A stretch of DNA of 64,000 bases, from positions 1,116,001 through 1,180,000 of the forward strand of contig NZ_JAOYOD010000001.1 of the NCBI RefSeq assembly GCF_025833875.1. The letters run 5' to 3'. Source of the stretch: Reichenbachiella ulvae (GTDB taxonomy: Bacteria; Bacteroidota; Bacteroidia; Cytophagales; Cyclobacteriaceae). Positions within the stretch are counted from its first letter, which is position 1. Each line of letters opens with the position of its first letter. The notes beneath the pieces were generated by a model, which was not told where the DNA came from, did not search any database, and saw nothing but the letters and a program-made list of their open reading frames with translations. A program made the translations under genes and the position numbers. Positions 42,494-51,650 of this stretch are shown one piece after another.

Positions 42494-43198
42494 ATGAAGA
42501 ATCAAATCAATTTATCAGTTCCAAAACCTTGTCAGGAAAAATGGAGCAACTTTGACAAAACAGAAATAGGTGGGTATTGTTCTAGCTGTCAGACTAACGT
42601 CATAGACTTTACTGTCATGACTGATGATGAAATCAAAGCTTACTTTCGATCGGGGCAATCCTCTGGCTGTGGTCGATTTCTTTCTCACCAACTGAGAGAC
42701 TACAACCTGTCTTCAACCCATAATTCTAAATGGTCGTGGATTCCTGCTGGCCTTCTTAGTCTATTGCTTCTAGGACAACAGGATGCTGAAGCTAAAATCT
42801 ACAAGAAGGTTCAAATGGAACAGCAAGACACATCTTTTTCCCTATCTGAAAAGCCCATGTTACAAGGGCATACTTTAAGAGGAACTGTAGTCGATGAAGA
42901 CAACGAGCCACTTCCTGGAGCGAGTGTTTATATCAAAGGCGATAGCATTGGGACTGTGACGGATATCGATGGGGCATTCGAATTTCCTCGTTCAGTTCAG
43001 GTGGGAGAGGTGTTGGTATTTAGTTTTATCGGTTTTGAACATAAGGAAGTGAAGATCAAAGAAAACATGCTGGAAAGTTTGGAGGTAATGCTAGTCATGA
43101 TGGAATATGATATAATGGGTGAAGTAGTAGTGGTCGGAGGCTACCAAGCCAGTACTCCCTGGTACAAACGCATTTGGAATGCTTTGACACCATGGTAA
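42494..43198 (+). CDS. Cys-rich N-terminal domain plus carboxypeptidase-like regulatory domain
   Basis: 234 residues from ATG 42494 (MKNQINLSVPKPCQEKWSNF). Cys residues at 13, 29, 32 and 59 lie in the pattern C-15x-C-2x-C...CGRF, a domain common in Bacteroidota that might bind a metal or an Fe-S cluster. A hydrophobic segment follows (about 75-92, 'WIPAGLLSLLLLG'), then a carboxypeptidase-D-like beta domain ('LRGTVVDEDNEPLPGASVYI', about 125-200) as at the start of TonB receptors. The 7-base overlap with the transglutaminase gene suggests they work together. Function unknown. Confidence 0.78.
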   Translation: MKNQINLSVPKPCQEKWSNFDKTEIGGYCSSCQTNVIDFTVMTDDEIKAYFRSGQSSGCGRFLSHQLRDYNLSSTHNSKWSWIPAGLLSLLLLGQQDAEAKIYKKVQMEQQDTSFSLSEKPMLQGHTLRGTVVDEDNEPLPGASVYIKGDSIGTVTDIDGAFEFPRSVQVGEVLVFSFIGFEHKEVKIKENMLESLEVMLVMMEYDIMGEVVVVGGYQASTPWYKRIWNALTPW

Positions 43199-44208
43199 AG
43201 GGATTGCCATTATGGATAATGATTTGTGTGCTGGGGTATTCGACTTTTCTTCCACAGTTTAGCCTTGCCCAGAGCACTGATTATTCCAAAGCAGATAGTT
43301 TGGCTTTGGCTCTACATGGTCACAGCATTCAAAACTTAAAGTTGCTTGCGGATCATTTAACAATAGGACTTTCTACAGATCAAGAAAAGTTTAGAGCGAT
43401 ATTTCGGTGGGTTTGCGATAATATATCCAATGATTATTCACTTTATGCTCGAAACAAAAGAATGAGGGAAAAGTATGCCGGTGATACAGTAGCTCTAATT
43501 GAATGGAACAAGAAATTCAAACCTAAGGTCATTCAATCCTTAGTGAAAAAGAGGAGTACTGTATGTACTGGGTATGCCTATCTGATTAAAGAATTGGCCT
43601 ATCATGCAGGTATTAGATGCGAAATCATAGATGGATATGGTAGAAGTGCGGCTGCCAATATCGGTGGGTCCGGGTACGTCAACCATAGCTGGAATGCAGT
43701 GCTGTTGGATGGAGAATGGTTTCTTTGTGATGCCACATGGTCCAGTGGTCAGGTCAATGATAATACCAAGGGCTTTCAGAAAAATTTCACGGAGGCATAT
43801 TTTCTTACCAAGTCAGAGATTTTTAACCAGAATCACTACCCATTAGATCCAATGTGGCTTTTAGTAGACGAACCTAAGAGTTTAGATTACTTTCTGAATG
43901 CCCCATTGTTATACTATTCAGCCATTGCTTATGGTGTAGAACCCCAAATGCCACAGGTTTTCGATCTTAATATCAAAAAGGAAGAGTCACTAACTATCAT
44001 ATTTTCAGCGTTGGAAAAGTTGGGGAATGAAAAACTGAAACTAGATATCCTGTCTTATTCAGGAAAATTTATACAATCATTCAGTGAGTTTGAACTAGAT
44101 GAAGATGGATTATATGAAAGTAAATGCCCATTGAGTAAAGGAAAATATATTATTCATCTAAAGCACGGAAATGAGTTTCTGATGACTTATCAATTAACTG
44201 TTGATTAG
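43192..44208 (+). CDS. transglutaminase-like superfamily protein, exported
   Basis: 338 residues from ATG 43192 (MVKGLPLWIMICVLGYSTFL, signal peptide). Catalytic triad candidates: Cys in 'RSTVCTGYAYLIKELAYHAG' near residue 126, His in 'GYVNHSWNAVLLDG' near 164 and Asp in 'FLCDATWSSGQ' near 180. It may cleave or cross-link peptides or act as a peptidase in the periplasm. The C-terminal region is a beta-rich accessory part. The gene overlaps the Cys-rich gene upstream. Confidence 0.82.
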   Translation: MVKGLPLWIMICVLGYSTFLPQFSLAQSTDYSKADSLALALHGHSIQNLKLLADHLTIGLSTDQEKFRAIFRWVCDNISNDYSLYARNKRMREKYAGDTVALIEWNKKFKPKVIQSLVKKRSTVCTGYAYLIKELAYHAGIRCEIIDGYGRSAAANIGGSGYVNHSWNAVLLDGEWFLCDATWSSGQVNDNTKGFQKNFTEAYFLTKSEIFNQNHYPLDPMWLLVDEPKSLDYFLNAPLLYYSAIAYGVEPQMPQVFDLNIKKEESLTIIFSALEKLGNEKLKLDILSYSGKFIQSFSEFELDEDGLYESKCPLSKGKYIIHLKHGNEFLMTYQLTVD

Positions 44209-44288
44209 ATATATTATAAGATCAAAATGATAAGTGTGCATGGTCTAATTTGCAATAATATTTATCTTTTGATTTCAATCTGACAAAC

Positions 44289-45674
44289 ATGACATCCCAA
44301 GATGAACTCTCATTAATTAAAAATAGGGTGATCAATAAAGTATTGATCATCACATTGACCTTTGTTTCAATTGCTTACCTGTCTAGTTTGATACGATGGT
44401 TTAGTATAGGGTGGAACAATATATACTTTGCACATACATTTCTATATGTATTGTTGTTAACAATATTTCTGCTCAGAAATAAAATGTCCCATCTAGCCAA
44501 AACCCATTTTTTAGGTTGTTTTTATTTATTCATAGGGCTATTTGGCGTGTATCATTTTGGTATCGGTGGGGGGTATGCATATGCTTTGATTTCATTCGTA
44601 ATACTTTCAGTCATATCAAATAGGATTGTTACAGCCATTTATGGTGTAGTTTTTCTAGTGTTAATGTCCATAATGGCAATGGGCTATTCTGAGGGTTGGT
44701 TAACAACAGATGTGGACCTTAACTTATACGGTCAAAATCCCATTTCCTGGGTGACATTGATAGTTGGGTTTGGTTCATTGGTTACAATCATCATTTTTGG
44801 GATTGGCTATTTATACGAAGTGTTGATTCATTTGATCAAGACCAAACACAAAGCCTTTATCGAATTGCAGGATTATAAAAACAAATTGGAATCATTGGTA
44901 GAAGAAAGGACTCTGGAGTTGACTCACGCCAATCAGGAATTGACCAAAACCATGGTACAATTAAAGGAGTCTCAAGCCAAGTTGATTGAGACTGAAAAAA
45001 TGGCCTCATTGGGTACTTTAACAGCTGGTGTATCGCATGAAATCAACAATCCACTGAACTTTATCCATGGGTCCTATCTAGGATTGAAGAAATACCTGGA
45101 GACCAGGGAAGAAAACAATAGTAAGGATGTGGACCTATTAATGCAGGGGCTGAAAACCGGTCTTGATCGTGCAACAGCTATTGTGAAGAGCCTCAACCAA
45201 TTCAATCGGACTAATTCATCAATGGATGAGACTTGTGACATTCATAATATCCTTGAAAACTGTTTGTTGATTCTGTCTAATCAGTTCAAGAGACAAATTG
45301 TAATTAATCGTCAGTATTCAGAATCCCCCATTATCGTTAAAGGCAATGTAGGAAAGCTCCATCAGGTGTTTATCAATTTATTGTCAAATTCTATTCATGC
45401 CATTGAAAACGAGGGCGAAATAACCTTGTGCACTGCTACAGAAAAGGATGAAGCCGTGATAAAAATTACTGACAATGGTAAGGGTATAGAGGATCAAATA
45501 ATGACTCGAATCATGGATCCATTCTTTACGACAAAAGATCCTGGTCAGGGAACCGGATTGGGCTTAACCATAAGTTATAACATTATCAAAGATCATGAGG
45601 GAAGTATTAATGTAATATCCCAATTGGAAAAAGGAACAGATGTCATCATCAAACTGCCGATTCGGGCGAACTAA
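44289..45674 (+). CDS. orphan membrane histidine kinase
   Basis: 461 residues. Six membrane segments (about 20-185), a coiled-coil 'LESLVEERTLELTHANQEL' near 200, then the kinase: His in 'LTAGVSHEINNPLNFIHGSY' near residue 249, N box 'INLLSNSIHAI' near 362, and G boxes 'ITDNGKGIED' and 'GTGLGLTISYNI'. It resembles ZraS/NtrB-like HPK4 kinases with the SHEINNPL type. No response regulator is next to it, so the partner is elsewhere. The 98 bases after it lead to the large coiled-coil gene on the same strand. Confidence 0.92.
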   Translation: MTSQDELSLIKNRVINKVLIITLTFVSIAYLSSLIRWFSIGWNNIYFAHTFLYVLLLTIFLLRNKMSHLAKTHFLGCFYLFIGLFGVYHFGIGGGYAYALISFVILSVISNRIVTAIYGVVFLVLMSIMAMGYSEGWLTTDVDLNLYGQNPISWVTLIVGFGSLVTIIIFGIGYLYEVLIHLIKTKHKAFIELQDYKNKLESLVEERTLELTHANQELTKTMVQLKESQAKLIETEKMASLGTLTAGVSHEINNPLNFIHGSYLGLKKYLETREENNSKDVDLLMQGLKTGLDRATAIVKSLNQFNRTNSSMDETCDIHNILENCLLILSNQFKRQIVINRQYSESPIIVKGNVGKLHQVFINLLSNSIHAIENEGEITLCTATEKDEAVIKITDNGKGIEDQIMTRIMDPFFTTKDPGQGTGLGLTISYNIIKDHEGSINVISQLEKGTDVIIKLPIRAN

Positions 45675-45772
45675 TAAATTACTATTAAAGACCAACTATC
45701 CGCCTTTGAGTTCGTAATGGAATCAGCTATTTTACACCCTATGGTTGTGTATAGTTCAACCTGAGCAAACCA

Positions 45773-48715
45773 ATGAATATCAAGATTAGAAAAGAAGATA
45801 TACCATTACCCATTGAGGAACTGATTCGACAATTGTTTCTAAAAGAGTGGCAACAGGAATTAGAAGATCAGACTCAACATATGAAAGCGATCGTGGCTGT
45901 TGCGAATGAATTGTCGCAATTTAGAGTCCATGAAAAGGAGTCTTATCAAGCAGAAGTCAATCAAAAAATTCATTCTCTTTTAGATAAAGTTTGGGAGATT
46001 CCTGAGGAAGTTCGTTTTGAAGAAAAGTTTGAGTCTCTGCATTCAGGGATTAAGGAATACATCGATGATCAACCTGATGAGGTCATAGAACTACAGGCTG
46101 CAGAGAGGTTTAGTAAGGTAGAAGGTGATTCTGTGGTAATCAAGATGGCCAAGGGTACTAAATCAGGTATATGGTCATTGACTACCCTCCCTATACGGGT
46201 AGCTAATCTCTTTAGGAAAAACAAGAAAGCTCCAGCTTATTGGGCTCATATCGTACCTGCTCAGGCTTTGTTATTGAAGCACTATCAAAGTAAGTTAGCT
46301 TCAGATCTTATTTCATTATCAGATGGTTTTTATCATGCTTTGATTCAGCAGTACGAGTTGACTAAAGATTGGCAGGAGAAAGCACTATCATTTTCTCATG
46401 AACATGAATGGAGTTATGAAGAAGTGGTGTCCGCCATTGATACCTTTCATACCAGAACAGATCAATTACTAAAGAAGGAGTTAACTAGAATTTTGGGGGA
46501 GAAGTCCAAAATGTTTTGTGACCAGTGGGACAAAATAGACACCCTTGAATTATCAGATAATGCTGTATCCACCCAAAAACTAGAAAAGCTCAAAGTTCAA
46601 AGTCAACAAGAATGGGAGCAGAGGGATTTAAAGTGGAGAAACGCACTTTATGCCTTGTTTGAGGACTGGAGGTCGGATTTGGATCTGTATGCACTCAAAC
46701 ATTCTGTGCTTTCAGAATTAGGAAAATTCAATCAGGCGCAGACTGAAAAGGTGAATCAACAATTGTTTCCGGTAATTCATGATATTCGTGCATTTATCGA
46801 TGAAGAGGGGACTATCAACTCAAAGGATAACCTACAGAAGGAGCTTAAACGCATACATTATCAGACTACCAAGCAACTTGATAAAGTATTGGTTCCGCAG
46901 TTTGTAGATAAGCTGTCAAGTCAGATTATAGTTAACCTTTTAAACAAGCTAGAACTAGAGGTAGTGCAGCATGTTCAAGGTCTGTCGGAGGAACATATCA
47001 TTGTTAAAAATGGACAGTATGATCAACCAATGGATAAGGAGGATTTTTATTCGATCTCTATCCATGAGCTGGTGACTTTTGAGATTCTTGTGAATTTTCA
47101 GAAACAAATTGCACAGCAGAAGAGTCAGGTCTTTAGCACATTGAGTCAAATGACTGTTCAGGCTCAAGACATAGATCATATTATCACTTTTAGCCTTACC
47201 TCCGCACTTTCCTCCATCGAAGAGGGAACCGAAGAAGAAGAGGCAATCAAAATTGCAATCGAAGGGATCGAGCGTGCCAAGGGTAGGGTTCAGGAGATCG
47301 AAGAAGGGATCAATCGATTGTTGACCGAAAACATAGAGATGATAAAATCGGCCATGGATGATTTTGTCCGTGGCATCATGGACCTTTTGGCCAATGAAAA
47401 TATCAAAGAACTTAGGCTCAGAATCACCAAAGCCAAGGCAGCTCAACAAGCCAAGCAAGTAAGAAAGCAGGTAAAAGATCAATTGCTGGAAAGAGGCCAA
47501 TCTACCTGGCAGTATCTCAAAAAAAATTATGACCTGTCTAAAAGTAGGATTCAACGTCTAAGCGGGCAGTTCATTCTCACAGCTGGTAAGCCAGAATTGA
47601 CCAAACAGGTCTCTGATTTTCTTCACGAATCGCAGCAGGCCATTGACAAACTCCCGACGATTTATCAAAGACTCTATGAAATAGAACCATTGGAAGATAT
47701 GGAACTATTTGAAGGGAGGGAGAAGGAGTTGGAGTCTCTGGGCAAGGCTTATGAAAACTGGAAAATGGGCCGATATGCCGCTACAGTGGTTTTAGGAGAA
47801 AAATGGGGAGGTCTGACCTCTTTTGTTAACTATGCTGAAAAGAAGCTTAAGTTCAGCCACAAGATCACACGTCATAGGTTCGTTGGTAATCAATTTTCAA
47901 CAATCGACTTATTGGCTGAGTTTTCTAGTTTATTGGGAAGTAGTTTTCAGAGTCTCGAAGAATTACAAAAACACTTGCTAGAAGGCCCTAAAAGGATAAT
48001 GATTTTGGAGGATGTGCAAAATGCGTACTTGCGGAAAGTGGGAGGGTTCGAAGCTTTAGAAGCGCTGGGAAGTTTGATAGCTGCAACTGGTCATCATATA
48101 TTTTGGTTGTCAACCTCTACCATTTACTCCTGGGATTACCTGAGCAAGAGCATTCAATTTCATGAATACTTCAGTTATCAAATCAAGCTAAGTGATTTGA
48201 AAAAGGAGCAAATCGTAAACTTGATTTGGAAAAGGAATTGCATCAGTGGTTTTAAGATCACCTTCGAAGAAGATGAAAGCTTAGCTAATGATAAAAAATT
48301 TCAACGATTGAGCCCTGAAGAAAAACAGCTTAAACTAAGTGAAGATTACTTTCAGGAACTCAACAGTTTTGCAAAAAGCAATGTGAGTATGGCTCTGCTT
48401 TTCTGGTTATTGTCAACCAGGGACATGGACGCCAATGAGATTACCATAGGAAAATTTGAAAAACCCAACTTGAATTTCCTCAAATCTCTATCGAATGAAA
48501 AAGTATATGTATTGCATGCGTTAATTATGCATGATGGGTTAAAAATCAATCAGTTATGCTTAGTAATGAAGCAAACCAAACAGCAAATTGCCATGATATT
48601 GTCCGCTTTGAGAGAAGATGGGATTGTCCTATTGACTGAGGAGATATTCATGATCAATCCGGTGATTTATCGTGGAGTAATTAATCTATTGATCTCTAAA
48701 AATCTAATTCACTGA
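45773..48715 (+). CDS. large coiled-coil protein with degenerate STAND-like NTPase and winged-helix end
   Basis: 980 residues, no signal peptide. Residues about 1-600 are long helices with many Gln, Glu and Lys ('LEDQTQHMKAIVAVANEL', 'AKAKAAQQAKQV'-like segments), probably coiled coil. Near residue 644 comes 'LFEGREKELESLGKAY', the N-terminal signature of STAND/ATPase_2 proteins. The following P-loop position (near 674) reads GEKWGGLTS, where the Lys of Walker A is replaced by Leu. A Walker B-like 'RIMILEDVQ' is near 742 and 'IFWLSTSTI' could be sensor 1. The last 100 residues look like a winged helix ('LKINQLCLVMKQTKQQIAMI'). No exact family recognised. The MscS gene starts 2 bases after its stop. 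Confidence 0.75.
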   Translation: MNIKIRKEDIPLPIEELIRQLFLKEWQQELEDQTQHMKAIVAVANELSQFRVHEKESYQAEVNQKIHSLLDKVWEIPEEVRFEEKFESLHSGIKEYIDDQPDEVIELQAAERFSKVEGDSVVIKMAKGTKSGIWSLTTLPIRVANLFRKNKKAPAYWAHIVPAQALLLKHYQSKLASDLISLSDGFYHALIQQYELTKDWQEKALSFSHEHEWSYEEVVSAIDTFHTRTDQLLKKELTRILGEKSKMFCDQWDKIDTLELSDNAVSTQKLEKLKVQSQQEWEQRDLKWRNALYALFEDWRSDLDLYALKHSVLSELGKFNQAQTEKVNQQLFPVIHDIRAFIDEEGTINSKDNLQKELKRIHYQTTKQLDKVLVPQFVDKLSSQIIVNLLNKLELEVVQHVQGLSEEHIIVKNGQYDQPMDKEDFYSISIHELVTFEILVNFQKQIAQQKSQVFSTLSQMTVQAQDIDHIITFSLTSALSSIEEGTEEEEAIKIAIEGIERAKGRVQEIEEGINRLLTENIEMIKSAMDDFVRGIMDLLANENIKELRLRITKAKAAQQAKQVRKQVKDQLLERGQSTWQYLKKNYDLSKSRIQRLSGQFILTAGKPELTKQVSDFLHESQQAIDKLPTIYQRLYEIEPLEDMELFEGREKELESLGKAYENWKMGRYAATVVLGEKWGGLTSFVNYAEKKLKFSHKITRHRFVGNQFSTIDLLAEFSSLLGSSFQSLEELQKHLLEGPKRIMILEDVQNAYLRKVGGFEALEALGSLIAATGHHIFWLSTSTIYSWDYLSKSIQFHEYFSYQIKLSDLKKEQIVNLIWKRNCISGFKITFEEDESLANDKKFQRLSPEEKQLKLSEDYFQELNSFAKSNVSMALLFWLLSTRDMDANEITIGKFEKPNLNFLKSLSNEKVYVLHALIMHDGLKINQLCLVMKQTKQQIAMILSALREDGIVLLTEEIFMINPVIYRGVINLLISKNLIH

Positions 48716-48717
48716 TT

Positions 48718-49656
48718 ATGAGATATCTATTTGTTATAATATTTCTAATTGTTTCAGCTTTAGTTCAGGCACAAGACAGTACAGTAGCGAGAGTTTCGGT
48801 AGATAGCCTACAACTTAGCCCAAAACCTATAGTGGCTGATACTGTAGCAAAAAAAGGACCTTCGATTGCTCATAATGCTCCGGACTTATCCGAGCTAGTG
48901 ACCTTTTCGGAGATCTTCTGGACATTGGTCATTCTGCTAGTAGGGTATTTTGGTATTCGCTTTACCTCGAGAGTCCTTGAGCTACTTGCTGAGAAAAGCA
49001 CTCAGTATCGCATCACCATCAAGAGTTTGATCCCAGTGGTTAAGATTCTGGGATGGGTAGTCGTCATTATATTTATAGTGGCAGGGGTGTTTCAGCCTCC
49101 GGCGGCCACTATTTTGGCATTTTCTGCTTCGATAGGTGTAGCGGTGGGCTTTGCCTCTCAGGATATTCTCAAGAATATCTTTGGTGGTATCATGATCCTT
49201 TTCGACCGACCTTTTAATTCTGGAGACAAGATAGAAGTAGGGGGACACTATGGAGAAGTAGTAGAGATAGGTTTACGATCAACTCGAATTCTAACGCCGG
49301 ATGATAGTCTGGTTTCCATCCCCAATAGCGAGGTGATGAATACGGCAGTTTCTAATGCCAACTCTGGAGAACCCAATTGTCAGGTTGTTGCTGAGGTTTA
49401 TTTGCCTCTCGATATCGATACGGTAATGGTAAGGGAACTTGCCACCGAAGCTGCTCAAGTTTCTCGCTACATCTACATGAATAAACCCATTACAGTTATT
49501 TTTATTAATGAAATGAAGATGGGACGATCGCTCTACAAAATGCGATTGAAGGCCTATGTGTTGGACATCAGAGATGAGTTTAAATTCAAAAGTGAGATGA
49601 CCGAAACAGTAGTCCGCCAGCTGATAGAAAAAGGCATTATACAATCGGTCATTTAA
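48718..49656 (+). CDS. MscS-family mechanosensitive channel
   Basis: 312 residues. Signal peptide or first hydrophobic segment (1-19, 'MRYLFVIIFLIVSALVQAQ'), a short periplasmic part, two membrane segments and the pore helix 'AFSASIGVAVGFASQDILKN' with 'GGIMILFDRPFNSGDKIEVG' (near 140-175). The C-terminal cytoplasmic domain is short, ending 'IEKGIIQSVI'. It opens under membrane tension to release solutes. The 2-base gap after the large coiled-coil gene means the two are coexpressed; this pairing is unusual. Confidence 0.92.
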   Translation: MRYLFVIIFLIVSALVQAQDSTVARVSVDSLQLSPKPIVADTVAKKGPSIAHNAPDLSELVTFSEIFWTLVILLVGYFGIRFTSRVLELLAEKSTQYRITIKSLIPVVKILGWVVVIIFIVAGVFQPPAATILAFSASIGVAVGFASQDILKNIFGGIMILFDRPFNSGDKIEVGGHYGEVVEIGLRSTRILTPDDSLVSIPNSEVMNTAVSNANSGEPNCQVVAEVYLPLDIDTVMVRELATEAAQVSRYIYMNKPITVIFINEMKMGRSLYKMRLKAYVLDIRDEFKFKSEMTETVVRQLIEKGIIQSVI

Positions 49657-49697
49657 CCTTACTCGTTTTATTAATCTTTAATTCCTTAATCATACGC

Positions 49698-50861
49698 ATG
49701 AAATACTCTTGTATTATTCTGAGTTCTATTCTTTCACTCGTTTTAATATCTACTTGTTGGGCACAGGAAAAACTGCTTTCCCATACTGATGATTTATTCA
49801 ATCAAGAACAGACACAGGACTTAGGTCTATCTATTGTCACGGGAGCGGAAACGGTCACAGTGTTTTCTCCATCTGATAGTACTGACAAATTCAGCAACAA
49901 TGTTGTGATGATTGGGTTTCAGGGGTATTTGTACTGCCAGTGGCAGAGTTCTGCCGTAGGTGAGGATGGTCTGGATAGCTGGGTCGCCTACAGCAGAAGC
50001 AAAGATGGAGTCCACTGGAGTGATCCCATGGTGTTAGCAGAAAGCATAGAAGAGGGGTATACAGCACCTGGAGGTTGGAGAGTACATAATGGTGAGCTCA
50101 TTGCATATATCAATACATGGCCTGAATCTACTCATCCACGTGGTGGATATACCCGCTATATCAGTAGTCAGGATGGGATCCATTGGAGTGATCCCAGAGC
50201 AGTCACCATGCAGAATGGGGACACCTTGAAGGCCATAATTGAGCAGGATCCTCATGAGGTGATATCCGGAAGGCTGGTAAATGCAGCCCATTTTCAGCCG
50301 GGACTAATTGTAAATCCGATTTATACGGATGATCCAAGGGGTGTTTCAGATTGGGTGAAAGCTGATTTTGAGAATGTTTCTATTGATGATGTGTCACGTT
50401 GTATCGAGCCTAGTACCTTTATTAGACCTGATAGTACGCTGGTAATGATATTCAGGGACCAAAAGAGCTCTTTCGTGAAATTCGCTTCCTTCAGTAAGGA
50501 TAAGGGTCAAAGCTGGACAAAACCGGTAGCTACTTCATTTCCTGATGCCAGGACCAAACAGAGTGCTGGTAATATCCCAAACGGCTCTATCTATATGGCA
50601 GGAAACCCTGTACAGAATAAAGTAAGAATACCATTGGTCATATCATTGAGTCAGGACGGGATTCTATTTGATAAAGCTTTTGTCTTGAGAAAAGGAGGGG
50701 CTGATTTGCAGGCCTTGCGTACAGAAGGTAAAGCCAAACGACCGGGATATCATTATCCAAAATCCATGATCTTCGAAGGGTATTTGTATGTTTCCTATGC
50801 CACAAATAAGGAAGATGTTGAATTCACAAGAATTCCTTTGAGTAAATTGATGGAGTTTTAA
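49698..50861 (+). CDS. exported BNR/sialidase-like propeller protein
   Basis: 387 residues with a signal peptide (MKYSCIILSSILSLVLISTCWAQ). Asp-box motifs (S-x-D-x-G-x-x-W) are seen in 'YSRSKDGVHWSDP', 'ISSQDGIHWSDP' and 'FSKDKGQSWTKP', near residues 97, 157 and 270. It has the six-bladed propeller of sialidases and other glycoside hydrolases. Catalytic residues were not identified, so it could be a lyase or a binding protein. It is 41 bases after mscS. Confidence 0.8.
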   Translation: MKYSCIILSSILSLVLISTCWAQEKLLSHTDDLFNQEQTQDLGLSIVTGAETVTVFSPSDSTDKFSNNVVMIGFQGYLYCQWQSSAVGEDGLDSWVAYSRSKDGVHWSDPMVLAESIEEGYTAPGGWRVHNGELIAYINTWPESTHPRGGYTRYISSQDGIHWSDPRAVTMQNGDTLKAIIEQDPHEVISGRLVNAAHFQPGLIVNPIYTDDPRGVSDWVKADFENVSIDDVSRCIEPSTFIRPDSTLVMIFRDQKSSFVKFASFSKDKGQSWTKPVATSFPDARTKQSAGNIPNGSIYMAGNPVQNKVRIPLVISLSQDGILFDKAFVLRKGGADLQALRTEGKAKRPGYHYPKSMIFEGYLYVSYATNKEDVEFTRIPLSKLMEF

Positions 50862-50894
50862 AAAATGTTTGTAACTCAATGTTTTATGAAACGT

Positions 50895-50936
50895 ATGTTG
50901 CAACATCGATTATCCGATAATTATTTTATAGCTTTG
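50895..50936 (+). promoter_or_regulatory. YceI promoter with 12-bp perfect palindrome
   Basis: A perfect TAGCTTTG box (50929-50936) lies 22 bases before the ATG. The palindrome ATGTTGCAACAT (50895-50906) sits 22-33 bases upstream of it, over the -33 position, where a repressor or activator could bind. Confidence 0.5.
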
Positions 50937-50958
50937 AACTAAACTAAAAACAACTACT

Positions 50959-51594
50959 ATGAACACAAAAGTATCCATACTATTTACCCTGGCTTTGGCC
51001 GTATTGATCGCATCATGCGGTGGCAAAAAGTCTAACACTGAAGAGACAACTACAGAAGAATCAACAGAGGCAGCTGTTGCAGCTACATATACTGTTGATA
51101 CATTGGCTTCTACTGTATCCTGGTCAGGAGAGGTAGCTGGTGTATATGGACACAATGGCGAAATCGAGATCGCAGAAGGTACCGTTAGCACATTAGGAGA
51201 CTCTATCACAGGAGCTACTGTGGTGATTGACATGACTACTATTCAGCCAATGGATTCTGCTTCATACAAAGATGAAGACGGAAGAAGAGCTTCTGATTTG
51301 GTTGCACACCTTTCAACAGGTGATTTCTTCCTAGTAGAAGAAAATCCTACTTCAACTTTCGTTATCAAATCACATAACGGATCTGAATTGGTAGGTGACC
51401 TGACAGTAAGAGGTATCACTAAAGAAGAAACTGCTACTATCTCTTCATTAGAAGTAGGACCTGAAGGTCTTTCTGCTAAAGCTGATTTGGTATTCAACCG
51501 TCAGGATTATGAAGTGAGCTGGGAGCACTTCATGGAAGACATGGTGCTGTCTGACGATATTAAAATTAGCCTGGAGATTGTGGCTAAGCCTTAA
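50959..51594 (+). CDS. YceI-family lipoprotein
   Basis: 211 residues. Lipobox 'AVLIASC' (Cys20), a Thr/Glu-rich linker, then the YceI lipocalin-like domain ('YTVDTLASTVSWSGEVAG', 'VIDMTTIQPMD', 'GDLTVRGITKEETATIS', 'DLVFNRQDYEVSWE'). YceI proteins bind polyprenoid or other lipid-like ligands in the periplasm. It has its own promoter and is followed by a terminator. Confidence 0.92.
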   Translation: MNTKVSILFTLALAVLIASCGGKKSNTEETTTEESTEAAVAATYTVDTLASTVSWSGEVAGVYGHNGEIEIAEGTVSTLGDSITGATVVIDMTTIQPMDSASYKDEDGRRASDLVAHLSTGDFFLVEENPTSTFVIKSHNGSELVGDLTVRGITKEETATISSLEVGPEGLSAKADLVFNRQDYEVSWEHFMEDMVLSDDIKISLEIVAKP

Positions 51595-51620
51595 TAGAGA
51601 AGGAGCAATTAAGAATATTG

Positions 51621-51647
51621 AAACCGGTACGATGTACCGGTTTTTTT
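51621..51647 (+). terminator. terminator after YceI gene
   Basis: AAACCGGTAC (51621-51630) pairs perfectly with GTACCGGTTT (51634-51643), followed by a T-run to 51647. The neighbouring minus-strand gene ends at 51651. Confidence 0.9.
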
Positions 51648-51650
51648 GTT

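Noticed and set aside
46955..47554. 199-codon frame on the minus strand inside the 980-residue gene
   Set aside because: It is antisense to a coding region with consistent domain features; composition is odd (many Phe, His, Cys) as in shadow frames.
50895..50930. TTG at 50898 as the -33 element for YceI
   Set aside because: The spacing to the -7 box is 28 bases, longer than the usual 17-22.
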